NCBI GenBank assembly: GCA_019747075.1
Contig: JAIERF010000009.1
Coordinates: forward strand, 22,624-86,623
Source: Pseudomonadaceae bacterium
GTDB lineage: Bacteria > Pseudomonadota > Gammaproteobacteria > Pseudomonadales > Pseudomonadaceae
DNA: 64,000 bases
Direction: 5' to 3'
Part shown: piece by piece, positions 8,261 through 16,652 of the stretch
Layout: each line of letters starts with the position of its first letter
How positions within the stretch are numbered: the stretch's first letter is position 1
The notes under the pieces: generated by a model
Database searches by the model: none
The model's input: only the letters and a program-made list of their open reading frames with translations
Told to the model about the DNA's origin: nothing
Program-made: the position numbers and the translations under genes

Positions 8261-9588
8261 AACCGTCCCGTGCGCTGCTCGCCCTCCTGGCCGCGCTGCT
8301 GAGCGCAGCCATTCTGCTCGGCGCCTTGCCGGCCCTGGGCCTGCCGCTGCCTGCGAGCCTGACGCCACTGTGGTGGGGCCTGCTGCTGACCCTGCTGCTG
8401 GTCGCCGGTTGCGATGCCCTGTGGCTGCACCGCCTGCCATCGCCACGCCTGCAACGCAGTCTGCCGGGCAACCTGCCGCTGGGACGCTGGAGCGACGTGC
8501 AGCTGCATATCGAGCACGATTACTCACAGGCCATGCATCTGGAGCTGTTCGATCACCTGCCGGCGGCCATGGCCTGCGAGCAGTTGCCCCTGCACATCGA
8601 GCTACAGCCGCAGCGTCACACCGAATGCAGCTACCGGGTGCGTCCGTTGCAACGCGGGCACTTCCACTTCCCCCGCTGCGAACTGCTGCTACCCAGCCCC
8701 CTGGGCCTGTGGTGCGGTCGGCGGCTACTCGAATTACCCGGCGAAACCCGCGTCTACCCCGACTTCGCCCGTCTGCAAGGCGGGCAGATGATGGCCGTCG
8801 ATAACTGGCTCAGCCAGCTCGGCGTGCGCCAGCACCAACGCCGCGGCCTGGGTATGGAGTTTCACCAGCTGCGCGATTTTCGCGATGGCGACACCCTGCG
8901 CCAAATCGACTGGAAAGCCACCGCGCGCAAGCGCACGCCGATTGCCCGCGAGTACCAGGACGAACGCGACCAGCAGATTGTTTTCCTGCTCGATTGCGGC
9001 CGGCGCATGCGCAGCCAGGACGGCGAACTGGCGCACTTCGACCACGCCCTCAACGCCTGCCTGCTGCTCAGTTATGTGGCCCTGCGCCAGGGCGATGCCG
9101 TGGGCCTGGCGACCTTTGCCAGCGCGCAGCAACGCTTCCTCGCGCCGGTCAAAGGTCAGGCTCAGCTCAGTGCCCTGCTCAACAGCGTTTACGATTTGCA
9201 GAGCAGCCAGCAACCGGCGGACTACAGCGCCGCCATCAACCAGCTGCTGGCACGCCAGCGCCGCCGCGCCCTGGTGGTACTGGTGACCAACCTGCGCGAT
9301 GAAGATGACGAAGAGCTGCTCGGTGCGCTCAAGCGCCTCGGGCGCCAGCACCGCGTCCTGCTGGTCAGCCTGCGCGAGGAGGTGCTGGACAGCCTGCGCC
9401 AGGCACCGGTGCAGGATTACGAATCGGCCTTGGCCTATTGCGGCAGCGTGGCCTACCTGAATGCCCGCGCCAGCCTGCACGAACGCCTGGCGGCCCACGG
9501 CGTGCCAGTGCTGGATGCCCGGCCAAGCGAACTGGGGCCGGAGTTGGTCGGCCAATATCTGGCCTGGAAGAAGGCTGGGGTGCTGTAA
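8257..9588 (+). CDS. DUF58 (VWA-like) protein, MoxR partner
   Basis: 443 residues. Two N-terminal membrane segments (about 8-28 and 35-55) precede a beta-rich part. The DUF58 core follows, with the signature LRDFRDGDTLRQIDWKATAR and a von Willebrand A-like domain beginning QIVFLLDCGRRMRS, where the Asp replaces the first part of a metal-ion-dependent adhesion site; HALNACLLLSYVALRQGD is also typical. DUF58 proteins are the usual partners of MoxR ATPases. It is the last gene of the operon: the next 400 bases hold only a repeat. Confidence 0.92.
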   Translation: MKPSRALLALLAALLSAAILLGALPALGLPLPASLTPLWWGLLLTLLLVAGCDALWLHRLPSPRLQRSLPGNLPLGRWSDVQLHIEHDYSQAMHLELFDHLPAAMACEQLPLHIELQPQRHTECSYRVRPLQRGHFHFPRCELLLPSPLGLWCGRRLLELPGETRVYPDFARLQGGQMMAVDNWLSQLGVRQHQRRGLGMEFHQLRDFRDGDTLRQIDWKATARKRTPIAREYQDERDQQIVFLLDCGRRMRSQDGELAHFDHALNACLLLSYVALRQGDAVGLATFASAQQRFLAPVKGQAQLSALLNSVYDLQSSQQPADYSAAINQLLARQRRRALVVLVTNLRDEDDEELLGALKRLGRQHRVLLVSLREEVLDSLRQAPVQDYESALAYCGSVAYLNARASLHERLAAHGVPVLDARPSELGPELVGQYLAWKKAGVL

Positions 9589-9620
9589 CAAGTCGCAGAA
9601 AAGGGTCATGCGTAGATTAA

Positions 9621-9926
9621 GTACTGCGCACCTGGCCACTACCGGTTTCGCCTTTACGGCGAGTCACTTTCTCTTTGCTTGCGCGAAAGAGAAAGTAACC
9701 AAAGAGAAAGCGCACCCGGCATCCGGGTTTCGCTGCGCGAAACTCCCCTCGCTCCGGCACTGCTCCGAGGGTCGTCACGGTGGGCCATCCCTGGCCCATC
9801 GTTCCTCGTTTGGCATCCATGCCAAACGCCCCTCTACACAGCACCTCCACTCGGCCTCCTGACGGGACCGGGGGACCGAGGCGCCTGCATAATTTGTGGG
9901 AGCGGTTTTAACCGCGAAGCTTTTAA
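9621..9926 (+). repeat. 0.3-kb dispersed repeat, copy A, with terminal REP
   Basis: About 306 bases that recur, inverted, at 30057-30361. Shared landmarks, in order, are TGGCCACTACCGGTTTCG, the tandem-like AGAAAGTAACCAAAGAGAAAG, a CGGGTTTCGCTGCGCGAAAC hairpin, GGGCCAT/ATGGCCC-type palindromes, and at the right end a REP-like palindrome GTGGGAGCGGTTTTAACCGC (about 9896-9918). Open frames within it (ending ...RHCSEGRHGGPS) are often seen as hypothetical proteins in Pseudomonas, but they are repeat sequence rather than genes. Together with its flanks it fills the gap between the DUF58 and PilZ genes. Confidence 0.8.
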
Positions 9927-9997
9927 GTCGTAGCCAGGCGCTAGGACAAATACTTCATATCAGTAAGTAGGCACATAACCTAAAAGAACAGCCCGCC

Positions 9998-10357
9998 TCA
10001 GGCCGAAGCGGCGTGGGTGCGAAAGCTGAAGTAATAACGCAACGCGTCGATCATCTCGACAAACTCGCCGGGCGGCGCCACCAGGGCGAAGCCCGAGTCG
10101 AAGCTGCCGGGGGTGACGTCTTCGCGGCACCACTGGCAGGTGGCGAAGAAGTCGATGCAATGTACCTGGCCATCCTTGCCGGGGATTTTCAGGCGCATGT
10201 CAAAACGCGCATTGACCAGCATCGGCAGCTGGCTGATCAGCATCAGGCCGTCCACGGATACGTTGCCGATGTAGCCCATCGGTTTGTCGGTGATGCGATT
10301 GAACACCTTCAGGTAATACGGCAACTGATGGCGCTCAATGCGGCGTTGAATGCGCAT
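9998..10357 (-). CDS. PilZ domain protein
   Basis: A 119-residue single-domain PilZ protein, a probable receptor for the second messenger cyclic di-GMP. The binding motif is visible: the basic RRIER near residues 4-8 stands for RxxxR, followed about 24 residues later by NVSVDGLML, which stands for (D/N)xSxxG. The remainder fits the beta-barrel. It faces the MoxR operon across the repeat. A diguanylate cyclase gene (26999-28126) is present in the same region, but nothing in the sequence links the two directly. Confidence 0.86.
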   Translation of the reverse strand: MRIQRRIERHQLPYYLKVFNRITDKPMGYIGNVSVDGLMLISQLPMLVNARFDMRLKIPGKDGQVHCIDFFATCQWCREDVTPGSFDSGFALVAPPGEFVEMIDALRYYFSFRTHAASA

Positions 10358-10419
10358 GCTGGCAGATCGCTATACAGGGGGAGCTGAGTATGGTCACACA
10401 ATTGACCGATACGCCAGTT

Positions 10420-10842
10420 TCAGCGACACCGTTCGGCCACTTGCGCGCTGAGCCGGCGACGAGCGGCGTCAATTTCCTCGTCGCTGTAATAGCTGCGCCC
10501 GCCTTTGCCATCATCCTTGTAAAAGGTTCCGCCTTGGCCCAACTGCGCCTGGCTGTCGCGCAGACGCTGGCAGTCCTGAGCTTGCTTGGCCTGCTCTTGG
10601 CGATTGACGGCGGCGGCCTGTTGTTGCTCTTCGCGGCGCGCGGCAAAGAAGCGTTCGGTGCGCGCTTCACGCTCCACGGTAGCCGCATCGCGCTGGATCA
10701 CCTGGGGCTTGACCTCGACCTGCACCGCCCCGGCCTGCGGCGTTTCGCCAAAATGCACGCGGCCATTGGCGTCGGTCCAGCGGTACACCTCGGCCAACGC
10801 CAGGCTTGGTAATAACAGGGTGCATAACCACAATTGCCGCAT
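10420..10842 (-). CDS. DUF4124 periplasmic protein
   Basis: 140 residues from the ATG at 10842, which has GGAGA well placed upstream; five more residues would be included from the ATG at 10857. A signal peptide (MRQLWLCTLLLPSLALA) is followed by the DUF4124 motif EVYRWTDANGRVHFGETP, which is the usual N-terminal domain of these exported proteins. A long charged helix, probably a coiled coil (about 50-105, rich in E, R, Q and A), comes next. The C-terminal end has GRSYYSDEEIDAARRRL. Role unknown. It is alone, with an inverted-repeat element just upstream. Confidence 0.8.
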   Translation of the reverse strand: MRQLWLCTLLLPSLALAEVYRWTDANGRVHFGETPQAGAVQVEVKPQVIQRDAATVEREARTERFFAARREEQQQAAAVNRQEQAKQAQDCQRLRDSQAQLGQGGTFYKDDGKGGRSYYSDEEIDAARRRLSAQVAERCR

Positions 10843-10866
10843 GCTGTCGCTCTCCATGACTGCTTC

Positions 10867-11137
10867 CCAGGGTCTGTTCCCGCTTCATTCGCGGCCGCGC
10901 CGGAGCCGGTTTTTGCGCGAGGCAAGGCGCGAGGAGCGCGATTTGGTTATTCCAAATAAGCGACGAGTAACGCCGCCTCGCACAAAAACAGGCCCGGCCC
11001 TTCGGGTTGCGCGAGAAATGGCCCCCGCTGTTGTTGCAGGGCTTGATAAGGGAATGACCATTATCTGCGCCCTGCGCCTAACCGGGGACCATTTCTCGCA
11101 ACAACGCGGCTCGCAATGAAACGGGAACAGCCCCTGG
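10867..11137. mobile_element. MITE-like inverted-repeat element, 271 bp
   Basis: The ends are inverted repeats of about 33 bases with 27 matches (left CCAGGGTCTGTTCCCG, right end reading CCAGGGGCTGTTCCCG on the other strand). Two further nested inverted repeats occur inside: GTTTTTGCGCGAGG with CCTCGCACAAAAAC, and GTTGCGCGAGAAATGG with CCATTTCTCGCAAC. A central palindrome ATTTGGTTATTCCAAAT also lies inside. There is no coding capacity for a transposase. No obvious target duplication is visible. It fills the space between the DUF4124 gene and the lipoprotein gene downstream. I infer a non-autonomous element. Confidence 0.7.
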
Positions 11138-11189
11138 CTTATCCCTGACACTGGCGCCACGTCGCCAGTACGACCAACGGCCTGTGGTT

Positions 11190-11561
11190 TTACAGCGCCC
11201 GCGACACCTTGGCCGGCTCCGCATCACGCAGTTGCCCCAACTGCTCAAGGGTACTCAGGCGCGCCTTGGCCCGGTAGGCATACTCGGTCTGCGGGTAATG
11301 CGAAACAATAAACTGGTAGGTCTGCTGGGCGTCGACAAAAAAGTGCTCACGCTCCAGGCATTGCCCGCGCAACAGGGAAATTTCCGGCTGCAGGTAGGGC
11401 CGCGAACGAATCTGCCGCTGCGCCTGGGACAACTCCAGGGCCACGGCCGCACAGTCGCCGGCGGCGTATTGGCGGTAGGCATTGTCCAGATGGAAATCTG
11501 CCGACATACGGGTACAGGCGCCCAGTACCAGCATCAGGCTTATGACTAACAGGCTGCGCAT
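11190..11561 (-). CDS. Small TPR-like lipoprotein
   Basis: 123 residues from the ATG at 11561. An earlier in-frame start gives an arginine-rich stretch unlike protein. The signal peptide ends with lipobox LGAC (Cys about residue 16), so the mature protein is probably attached to the outer or inner membrane. The rest is helical with a tetratricopeptide-like pattern (YRQYAAGDCAAVALELSQAQ, then YQFIVSHYPQTEYAYRAKARL). It is divergent from a second lipoprotein gene of similar type at 11738. The function is unknown; the repeat type suggests protein-protein contacts in the periplasm. Confidence 0.7.
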   Translation of the reverse strand: MRSLLVISLMLVLGACTRMSADFHLDNAYRQYAAGDCAAVALELSQAQRQIRSRPYLQPEISLLRGQCLEREHFFVDAQQTYQFIVSHYPQTEYAYRAKARLSTLEQLGQLRDAEPAKVSRAL

Positions 11562-11737
11562 AACGGTGTCCTCCTCGGCTCTGCAGTGTATCGACCGCCC
11601 GCAGCAAATCTCCAGCCCCGTCAGCCGCGCACTTGCGCCCCGAGCATAACCTCCGTTGGGTCGTGGGGCCTGGGGCGCCTGCCGGCACGGGTGCGCTGCT
11701 AGACTGGCGGGCATCGTCGTCTGGCTCTGGAGTTCTC

Positions 11738-12538
11738 ATGCGTTCACTGTGTCTTGGCCTGTTGGGCCTGAGCCTGCTGGCGGGCTGCTCGCCCACCACC
11801 CCGCTGTTTATCGCCCAGATCGGCACCCAGGAAGTGGTCGAATACAAGACCCTGAAGACCAACCGCATGACCGCCGCCATCGAAGAAGACGGCGATCTGC
11901 TGACCTACAGCGCCCAGGCCATCCGCGACAACAAGAGCGCCCAAGCCGAAACCCTGTACCTCAGCGGCTACCAGGACAAGAAGCTCGGCGACCAGGTACG
12001 CGCCATCGCCCTGTACCAGATCGGCCTGATCTACATGTGCCGCTATAACGATGATCGCGACGACAACAAGGCACTCAACTATTTCTATCAGGTGCACAAC
12101 GAGTTCCCCGCCACCCTCGCCGCCCAGCGCGCCGAGGCACGCATCCAGATGATCCGCCAGCGTGCCCAGGAACCGGTGCAGCAGAACGCCCGCGAACTGC
12201 TCAAGCACTGGAAGCCCAACGACAACCTCGACCTCAACAAATCCAGCCTGGACCCGGACCTGACCCTGCTGTCGCGCCGCGCCATCCTCAAGGACCGCGT
12301 CAGCGAAGCGGAAACCCTCTACAGCCTGGCCCTGGCCGACAGCGGCGTGGCCGCCGACATCAAGGCCAAGGCCCTGTACCAGATGGCCCTGATGCACATG
12401 GCCGCCGACAACCCCCAGCCTGATCGCGCCAAGGCCATCGACTACCTGCGCCAACTGCTGGCCCAGTACCCGCACAATGAGCTGGCCGGCAAGGCCGCCC
12501 GCCACCTGGATGCGGCGCTGAACAACGGCATGCCTTAA
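11738..12538 (+). CDS. TPR-repeat lipoprotein
   Basis: 266 residues from the ATG at 11738, with CTGGAG upstream. The lipobox LAGC (Cys about residue 17) predicts a lipoprotein. The mature part contains Sel1/tetratricopeptide-like helices: AQAETLYLSGYQDKKLGDQVRAIALYQIGLIYM, KALNYFYQVHNEFPATLAAQRAEAR, and AKAIDYLRQLLAQYPHNELAGKAARHL. Such proteins are scaffolds and I cannot name a partner. It lies divergent from the 11190-11561 lipoprotein and 94 bases upstream of the universal stress protein gene. Confidence 0.75.
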   Translation: MRSLCLGLLGLSLLAGCSPTTPLFIAQIGTQEVVEYKTLKTNRMTAAIEEDGDLLTYSAQAIRDNKSAQAETLYLSGYQDKKLGDQVRAIALYQIGLIYMCRYNDDRDDNKALNYFYQVHNEFPATLAAQRAEARIQMIRQRAQEPVQQNARELLKHWKPNDNLDLNKSSLDPDLTLLSRRAILKDRVSEAETLYSLALADSGVAADIKAKALYQMALMHMAADNPQPDRAKAIDYLRQLLAQYPHNELAGKAARHLDAALNNGMP

Positions 12539-12632
12539 CCAGGCCAGTCCCTTACACTAGGCTGATGCACATCAAGCGCCGTCTGTGGCGTTTGCGGTGC
12601 AATAGCGCATCAGCCAAGTCAAGGTGAGCCCC

Positions 12633-13547
12633 ATGCAACTGCGCCAGCTTCTGGTCGTGATCGACCCGTCCCAACCCAGCCAACCCGCACTGCAACGCGC
12701 CCACTGGCTGGCCCGCGCGACCTCGGCCAAGGTCGAGCTGCTGCTCTGCGAATACAACTCGGCCCTTAGCCACAGCCTGATTTTCGACAGCGACACCCTG
12801 ACCAGTGCCCGCGAAGCGCTGCTCGCCAGCCTGCACGCCGAATTGGAAGCCATGGCCGCACCGCTGCGCGAGGAAGGCCTGCAGGTCAGCGTGCAAGTGC
12901 GCTGGGGCAAACCGCTGGAACAGGTGATTCTGCAACTGGTAGCGGAACTGCAGCCCGACCTGCTGCTCAAGTCGACCCATCACCATCACTCGCTCAAACA
13001 GCGGCTATTGGGCAACAGCTGCTGGCAACTGCTGCGTCACTGCCCGGTGCCGCTGTGGCTGGTGCAGCACGGCGAGTGGCAATGCCGCCAGTTGTGCGCC
13101 GCCCTCGACCCGCTGCACGCCGACGACAAACCGGCGGCCCTCGACCAGCAACTGATCGCCGCCGCCCAACTGCTCAGCGACACCCTCGGCATCCAGCCGC
13201 ACTACCTGCACAGCTACGCCCCGGTGCCGCAATCGCTGCTGTTCGATAGCGCCCTGGTCAACGACTACGAGCACTACCGCCAGCTCTGCGCCACCCAACA
13301 CCGCGAGGCGTTCGAGCAACTGCTGGCGGATGCCGGCGTGCCGCGCAACCAGGCCCAGCTGCGCGAAGGCTTTGCCGAAGAGGAAATTGCCCGCTTCGTC
13401 CACGAAGAGAAAATCGACCTGCTGCTGATTGGCGCCATCGCCCGCGGCCATCTGGCCAACGCCCTGATCGGCAACACCGCCGAGCGCGTGCTGGAGAGTG
13501 TCGAGTGCGATTTGCTGATCCTCAAGACGGCCACCGCCAACGTCTGA
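12633..13547 (+). CDS. Tandem universal stress protein (UspE-like)
   Basis: 304 residues from the ATG at 12633, which has AAGGTGAG four to eleven bases upstream; the in-frame GTG at 12624 is part of that ribosome-binding site. Two Usp folds follow one another. The first begins RQLLVVIDPSQPSQPAL and ends VPLWLVQ; the second covers about residues 150-300 and ends with DLLLIGAIARGHLANALIGNTAERVL, which approaches the G-2x-G-9x-G-(S/T) nucleotide-binding motif of ATP-binding Usps. The first half lacks a clear form of it. It is expected to be cytoplasmic and stress- or oxygen-regulated. In PAO1 the homologue also precedes pykA. Confidence 0.86.
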   Translation: MQLRQLLVVIDPSQPSQPALQRAHWLARATSAKVELLLCEYNSALSHSLIFDSDTLTSAREALLASLHAELEAMAAPLREEGLQVSVQVRWGKPLEQVILQLVAELQPDLLLKSTHHHHSLKQRLLGNSCWQLLRHCPVPLWLVQHGEWQCRQLCAALDPLHADDKPAALDQQLIAAAQLLSDTLGIQPHYLHSYAPVPQSLLFDSALVNDYEHYRQLCATQHREAFEQLLADAGVPRNQAQLREGFAEEEIARFVHEEKIDLLLIGAIARGHLANALIGNTAERVLESVECDLLILKTATANV

Positions 13548-13637
13548 ACAATGCCCAGGAAAGTAGTGCCGCGGAAAAATGACTACAGGGTTGCGGCATA
13601 GTAGCCTCGTGCTCTGTCTGAGAAATGGAGCCTTTGC

Positions 13638-15089
13638 ATGACCCTTCGCCGTACCAAAATCGTCGCCACCCTGGGCCCGGCCAGCAACTCGCCGGAAGTG
13701 CTGGAGCAACTGATTCTTGCCGGCCTGGATGTGGCCCGTCTGAACTTCTCCCACGGCAGCCCCGACGAACACAAAGCCCGCGCCAAGCTGGTACGTGAGA
13801 TCGCCGCCAAGCACGGCCGCTTTGTCGCCCTGCTCGGCGACCTGCAAGGGCCGAAGATTCGCATCGCCAAGTTCGCCAACAAGCGTATTGAGCTGAAAGT
13901 TGGTGACCCCTTCCGCTTCTCCATCAGCCACCCGCGCGACGCCGGCAACCAAGACGTGGTGTGCATCGACTACCCGGACCTGATCACCGACTGCAAGGCC
14001 GGCGACGAGCTGCTGCTCGACGATGGCCGGGTGGAAATGCGCGTCGACTCGGTGGGCAGCGATGAGCTGCGTTGCACCGTGCTGATCGGCGGCCCGCTGT
14101 CCGACCACAAGGGCATCAACCGCCGTGGCGGCGGCCTGACTGCGCCGGCCCTGACCGACAAGGATCGCGCCGACATCAAACTGGCGGCCGAGATGGAGCT
14201 GGACTACCTGGCCGTGTCCTTCCCCCGTGATGCTGCCGATATGCACGAAGCCCGCCGCCTGCGCGACGAAGCCGGCGGCACGGCCTGGCTGATCGCCAAG
14301 GTCGAGCGCGCCGAAGCGGTGGCCGACGACGAAACCCTCGACGGCCTGATCCGCGCCAGCGACGGCGTGATGGTCGCCCGTGGTGACCTGGCGGTGGAAA
14401 TCGGCGATGCCGAGCTGGTCGGCATCCAGAAGAAGATCATTGCCCACGCCCGCCACCTGAACAAAGTGGTGATCACCGCCACCCAGATGATGGAGTCGAT
14501 GATCAGCAGCCCGATGCCGACCCGCGCCGAAGTCTCGGACGTGGCCAACGCCGCCTTTGACTACACCGACGCCGTGATGCTCTCGGCCGAAAGCGCCGCC
14601 GGCGCCTACCCGGTAGAAGCGGTCAAGGCCATGGCCCGCGTGTGCCTGGGCGCGGAAAAGCACCCGATCAACAAGGTTTCGCGTCACCGCCTGGAAGAAA
14701 GTTTTGAGCGCTGCGACGAAAGCATCGCCCTGGCCGCTATGTACACCGCTAACCACTTCCCCGGCGTCAAGGCGATCATCTGCCTGACCGAAAGTGGCTA
14801 CACCCCGCTGATCATGTCGCGCATCCGCTCCTCGATGCCGATCTTCGCCTTCTCCCCGCACCGCGAAACCCAGGCCCGCGTGGCCCTGTTCCGCGGCGTG
14901 CAGACGGTGCCGTTCGATGCCGCCGCCCTGCCGGCCGACAAGGTCAGCCAGGCGGCCATCGACGAACTGCTCAAGCGCGGCGTGGTGCAACAAGGTGACT
15001 GGGTGATCCTGACCAAGGGCGACAGCTACCACACCATCGGTGGCACCAACACCATGAAGATCCTCCACGTCGGCGACGTCATGGTTTAA
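13638..15089 (+). CDS. pykA: Pyruvate kinase
   Basis: PykA transfers phosphate from phosphoenolpyruvate to ADP in the last step of glycolysis. The 483-residue protein shows the start RRTKIVATLGPAS, the catalytic-barrel phrases LDVARLNFSHG and GDLQGPKIRI, the active-site AWLIAKVERAEAV (Lys), MVARGDLAVE and the signature ITATQMMESMI. The B domain lies between about residues 70 and 170. The C-terminal allosteric domain ends GGTNTMKILHVG. A terminator follows within 20 bases. In PAO1 the next gene is the enoyl-CoA hydratase; here the metal module intervenes. Confidence 0.97.
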   Translation: MTLRRTKIVATLGPASNSPEVLEQLILAGLDVARLNFSHGSPDEHKARAKLVREIAAKHGRFVALLGDLQGPKIRIAKFANKRIELKVGDPFRFSISHPRDAGNQDVVCIDYPDLITDCKAGDELLLDDGRVEMRVDSVGSDELRCTVLIGGPLSDHKGINRRGGGLTAPALTDKDRADIKLAAEMELDYLAVSFPRDAADMHEARRLRDEAGGTAWLIAKVERAEAVADDETLDGLIRASDGVMVARGDLAVEIGDAELVGIQKKIIAHARHLNKVVITATQMMESMISSPMPTRAEVSDVANAAFDYTDAVMLSAESAAGAYPVEAVKAMARVCLGAEKHPINKVSRHRLEESFERCDESIALAAMYTANHFPGVKAIICLTESGYTPLIMSRIRSSMPIFAFSPHRETQARVALFRGVQTVPFDAAALPADKVSQAAIDELLKRGVVQQGDWVILTKGDSYHTIGGTNTMKILHVGDVMV

Positions 15090-15105
15090 GCCTGTGGGTT
15101 AAACC

Positions 15106-15132
15106 AAAAGGCCGCTCATTGAGCGGCCTTTT
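15106..15132. terminator. Bidirectional terminator pykA / metal operon
   Basis: A perfect hairpin AAAAGGCCGCTC-ATT-GAGCGGCCTTTT. Symmetrical A and T runs allow it to end both pykA from the left and the minus-strand metal operon from the right. Confidence 0.93.
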
Positions 15133-15171
15133 GCGTTGCGGGCGCGTCCCGTCAGCCCATGCAAGTCACGG

Positions 15172-15606
15172 CTACTTCGGTTGCGCCAGCATGGCCGCGT
15201 GCTGATCCAGCATTTTCATCATCATGTCCATCATCGGCATGCCCATGTCCGCACCGTGCATGGCGCCGGGCATGGCCATGCCCGCGCCCATGCCGGAACC
15301 CGAGCCCATCATGCCCATGCAGCCGCCACCCGGCTGGCTGTGCATCATGGTCATGCTGGCTTTCATCGTCTGCAGGCTTTCCTGCATGGCCACCTGGCGC
15401 TCGGCCGGGGTTTTCGCCGCGGCCAGCTTGTCGTGGGCGGCCTGCATCTTGTGCATCTGTTCCTGCATGGCCTGGGAATGCATCGGTTTAGCCGCGACCG
15501 GCGCCTGGGCCGGGCTGCCGAGCGGATGGTGTTCATTGACCGCGCAGGCGCTCAGGCTACTGGCCAACAGCACAGCGGTGAGAAGGGTTTTTACTGAAGT
15601 GTGCAT
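15172..15606 (-). CDS. Methionine-rich lipoprotein (metal-operon)
   Basis: 144 residues from the ATG at 15606 (GGAGA upstream). The signal peptide ends in lipobox LSAC, so the protein is lipid-anchored. After a linker with HH and MHS motifs and a helical part (MQEQMHKMQAAHDKLAAAKT), the C-terminal half is extremely rich in methionine, glycine and histidine (for example GGGCMGMMGSGSGMGAG and MGMPMMDMMMKML). Methionine-rich exported proteins commonly bind Cu(I) or Ag(I). It is the last gene of the seven-gene metal operon, 13 bases after the beta-propeller gene. Copper or silver sequestration is an inference. Confidence 0.78.
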   Translation of the reverse strand: MHTSVKTLLTAVLLASSLSACAVNEHHPLGSPAQAPVAAKPMHSQAMQEQMHKMQAAHDKLAAAKTPAERQVAMQESLQTMKASMTMMHSQPGGGCMGMMGSGSGMGAGMAMPGAMHGADMGMPMMDMMMKMLDQHAAMLAQPK

Positions 15607-15619
15607 GGCAATCTCCTGG

Positions 15620-16630
15620 TTACGGGGGGGTGACGCTTTGGTAGCTGATGCCATTCGGGCCTGCGCCCACCGGATAGGTGGCGATCACGCGACGAGTGGC
15701 GGTGTCGATCACAGCAACGCTGTCGGCCTGCATATTGCTGACGAACACATAGGCGCCGTCATTGCTGATGGCCACCCCATGGGCGCCCTTGCCGGTGACC
15801 AGGCTGGCAAGCACCTGGCGACTGTGCGGATCGACCACCGAAACACGCTCATCCGGCGCCGTGGCGCTGCCCTGATTGGCCACGTAGACCTCACGACCAT
15901 CGGCGCTGGCATACAACTGCACCGGCGTGCGACCCACCGCGACTTTGGCGCTGAGCGTGCGGCTGGCGGTATCGATGATGCCCAGGGCATTCTCGCCACT
16001 CAGCGAGACATAGGCCTGGCGCCCGTCCGCAGCGAAACCCACCTGCACCGGCGCCTTGCCGACGACGATCTGTGCGGTTTGTGCAAGCGTAGCCGTGTCG
16101 ATCAGCGACACACTGTCGCCGCCCATATTGGCCACATACAGGCTGCGGCCATCCGGGCTCAGACGCAGGCCATGGGGGAAAGTGCCGGTCGCCACCGTGG
16201 CGATCTGCTTGCGCTGAGCCAGGTCGAACACCCGCAGCAGATTGGCGGCCGAATCACTGACAAACGCCCGCTGCCCGCTCAGATCAGTGACCACATGGGC
16301 CGGATGCTCACCCGCAGGCAGGCTGAACGCCGCGTGCGCCAGCGTCGCCGTGCTGAACACCAGCAGCTGCCCGGCCGCCGCACTGCCCGCCTGATGGTCG
16401 GCGTGCGCCGGCATGCCGACCACCAGCAACCAGCGCCCATCGGGGCTGACCTGCACATTGTGCGGGGCCAGATCGAGCGCAAAAGTCTTGACCACACCGC
16501 TGGCCAGGTCGATCTGGCTGAGCGAGTGGCCCTGCTCATTGGCGGTATACAGCGTGCCGCTGGGAGCCGCCTGGGCCAGGTTCAAGGTCAGCGCCAGCGC
16601 GCTGGCCAACAGCCATTGCATAGGGTTCAT
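15620..16630 (-). CDS. YVTN/YncE-type beta-propeller, exported
   Basis: 336 residues from the ATG at 16630 (GGAGG upstream). A signal peptide ending LAQA precedes a seven-bladed beta-propeller made of YVTN repeats: SPDGRWLLVVGM, SPDGRSLYVANMGGDSVSLIDTATL, AADGRQAYVSLSGENALGIIDTASRTL, SADGREVYVANQG and NDGAYVFVSNMQADSVAVIDTATRRV. Periplasmic propellers of this kind occur in metal and dehydrogenase clusters and bind partners or metals; the function is not known. It sits 22 bases after the 16653-17033 gene and is clearly part of the metal operon. Confidence 0.85.
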   Translation of the reverse strand: MNPMQWLLASALALTLNLAQAAPSGTLYTANEQGHSLSQIDLASGVVKTFALDLAPHNVQVSPDGRWLLVVGMPAHADHQAGSAAAGQLLVFSTATLAHAAFSLPAGEHPAHVVTDLSGQRAFVSDSAANLLRVFDLAQRKQIATVATGTFPHGLRLSPDGRSLYVANMGGDSVSLIDTATLAQTAQIVVGKAPVQVGFAADGRQAYVSLSGENALGIIDTASRTLSAKVAVGRTPVQLYASADGREVYVANQGSATAPDERVSVVDPHSRQVLASLVTGKGAHGVAISNDGAYVFVSNMQADSVAVIDTATRRVIATYPVGAGPNGISYQSVTPP

Positions 16631-16652
16631 GCTGATCGATCCTCCAGGCCGC

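Noticed and set aside
9679-9933. Small hypothetical proteins inside the 0.3-kb repeats (also at 30072-30467)
   Set aside because: They coincide with repeat sequence present in both copies, with frames broken differently, and have no own start signals.
13005-15068. A 687-codon frame opposite the stress protein and pykA
   Set aside because: It is antisense to two well-recognised genes and rich in G, A, H and Q without any family motif.
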